Shown here: positions 62,736-64,000 of the stretch, in pieces
Layout: every line of letters starts with the position of its first letter
Numbering within the stretch: the stretch's first letter is position 1
Source: Adiantum capillus-veneris
Lineage: Eukaryota; Streptophyta; Polypodiopsida; Polypodiales; Pteridaceae
Length of the DNA stretch: 64,000 nucleotides
Assembly: GCA_014529385.2 (NCBI GenBank)
Contig: CM043960.1
Location: 37,088,781-37,152,780, forward strand
Direction of reading: 5' to 3'
Made by a program: the position numbers and the translations under genes
The notes under the pieces: generated by a model
The model's database searches: none
Seen by the model: the letters and a program-made list of their open reading frames with translations, nothing else
What the model was told of the DNA's origin: nothing

Positions 62736-64000
62736 GCATGTGGGTCTACAAATTACCCTTCTCTTTCCTTGCTTTTTTTATGTGCTCCAAAATAGCTCGC
62801 ATTTACCCTACGCTTAAGCAACTTATTAGGAGGTTAATTAGCAGCTTCTACTCACATATGAAGTCATATAAGAGAAAGCAATGGAGACAAAAGTTAGAAG
62901 TACTTGTTCGCACAGAGCTTTAATGGAACCATCGGACCCTTCTGCCTTCGACTCATTCTCTGATCTATGGTGCTGGGGGTGGCAACACCCATCTATGGTG
63001 TTGGAAGTGGCAACGCCCAGCTAGCTGTTGTACTGACACCTTATACCTGTTCACATGAAAGCAAAGAGCCATGAAGAAAAGCCTGCCTCGTCGACATGGC
63101 AAGAGCATTCTTTAATATCATAGATGATTATGTAGGCCAAGCTCCTCCCTATTCATTCCAGCAGTAGAAGGTCGACAATGTCACTGTTTGCCTCATCGGC
63201 ATATTGGAATTGACCTTGTTTTGCAGTAAAGCCTCTGCGCCTTCCCCGTGTAGCAATCATAGTAGCTTTGGGTGTAACAAGACCCAGTGGCTAGTTGAAC
63301 AGTATGTCCAGCTTCAACTACCTTACTCAGCTCGTTTCTGCAGGCGCAACTAGTTATGGCCTAGCTATACCGTGTTTCACTACAAACAGATCAAGAGAAA
63401 GTTGGATACATCTCCTCTACATTTGCAACGGCGACATATTCCAACGTGCGGTGAGTAAGAAGTGCCACATTCTAGTCTTGAACAGTGAGAACACAGTAAA
63501 AAGAACACACCAAAAATTGCATGCTGCCGTGGGAATGGCACATTCCCTTGTATTATAAAAATTGGGGAGGATTGTGCTAACTCTCCCATGCAAGGACACC
63601 AACACGTTTTCTTTTTTTTTTTTCTATAACATAAGAATGAAAGAAGACATACAAATAATGAGATTACTCTCAGAACCTTCAACATTGTGCTATTACTTTT
63701 CTAACGGTTCAAACTTATTCTTTGCAAGAGACATTCGGAAAATCAGCTATCGCTTGCCTCTTCCCAACTCGAAAGCCCACAACAACACAATCTAGCACCA
63801 GGTACATGGTTGTTTCAAACGCTTGCATTGTTCATTGCTTAGACGTGACTAGTAAGTAAATATCACAAGGTTTTCATCGCATTGAATCATTCAGATTGAG
63901 TCCGACTTAATTCTTGAATGGACCATCACCAAAAGCATAGGATACACCTCAACAGATCGAAAGCGAGACATCGCACTTCAATTAAGAAGAAGGCTATATT
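62736..64000. other. Unassigned DNA to the end of the window
   Basis: No convincing coding sequence. A short duplicated phrase (ATCTATGGTG...GGCAACGCCC) lies at 62964-63020. An exon-like end, CCAACGTGCG followed by GTGAGTAAG, occurs near 63441-63459 but has no recognisable protein context. Confidence 0.45.

Overview
The window reads as nuclear DNA from a land plant with a large, repeat-rich genome. The evidence is Ty3/gypsy chromoviruses with C-terminal chromodomain remnants, primer-binding sites of the initiator-Met tRNA type (TGGTATCAGAGC), LINEs, LTRs carrying CCCTAAA-like arrays, and very abundant (GA)n/(CT)n tracts. A fern or other non-flowering plant is a guess from the texture, not shown by the sequence. 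I found no complete host gene; almost everything recognisable is transposable-element DNA in various states of decay, much of it nested.

Layout. 0-2.5 kb: G-rich minisatellite, long GA tracts and a small minus-strand LTR element (about 880-2466). 2.5-3.2 kb: 3' end of a decayed Ty3 element. 3.2-16.3 kb: a very decayed Ty3 element of the non-chromodomain (Tat/Athila-like) type, split at 5985/12237 by a chromovirus (element A, 5986-12236) with near-matching 5-bp target duplications. 16.3-26.8 kb: a second element (B), whose LTR carries a 1.5 kb insertion and whose gag is split by element C (18892-25613), a chromovirus with a perfect ATACT target duplication and telomere-like repeats in both LTRs. 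26.6-29.2 kb: a 422-bp tandem duplication, then truncated element D of the A family. 30.3-43.1 kb: element E, the best-preserved chromovirus; its 5' LTR contains a nearly full-length LINE (L1X, 30911-36082). 43.6-44.5 kb: a 5'-truncated, nearly identical minus-strand copy of that LINE. 44.7-44.9 kb: a perfect 85-bp-arm hairpin. 45.0-47.9 kb: a MITE-like foldback, a triplicated 0.3-0.5 kb module, a coiled-coil-like pseudogene and a 3' LTR (element F). 47.9-50.5 kb: minus-strand Ty3 gag-pol remnant (element G). 50.8-52.2 kb: minus-strand LINE 3' end and LTR-element remnant (H). 53.4-58.1 kb: a second, different LINE (L2X) with an A-rich tail. 58.1-64 kb: no convincing gene; short duplications and GA tracts.

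How the parts relate. The Ty3 elements follow the LTR - PBS - gag - protease - RT - RNase H - integrase - chromodomain - PPT - LTR plan. Several LTR families carry (CT)n tracts in their 3' third. L1X sits inside such a tract: the other LTR of element E preserves the unoccupied site, and the second L1X copy also lies between GA tracts in the same relative orientation. This is the strongest candidate here for an undescribed behaviour, a LINE with (CT)n/(GA)n target preference. L1X also has both ORFs in one frame separated by a single UGA-CGG, a classical leaky-stop context. All coordinates of decayed elements are approximate to a few bases unless a terminal motif is quoted.
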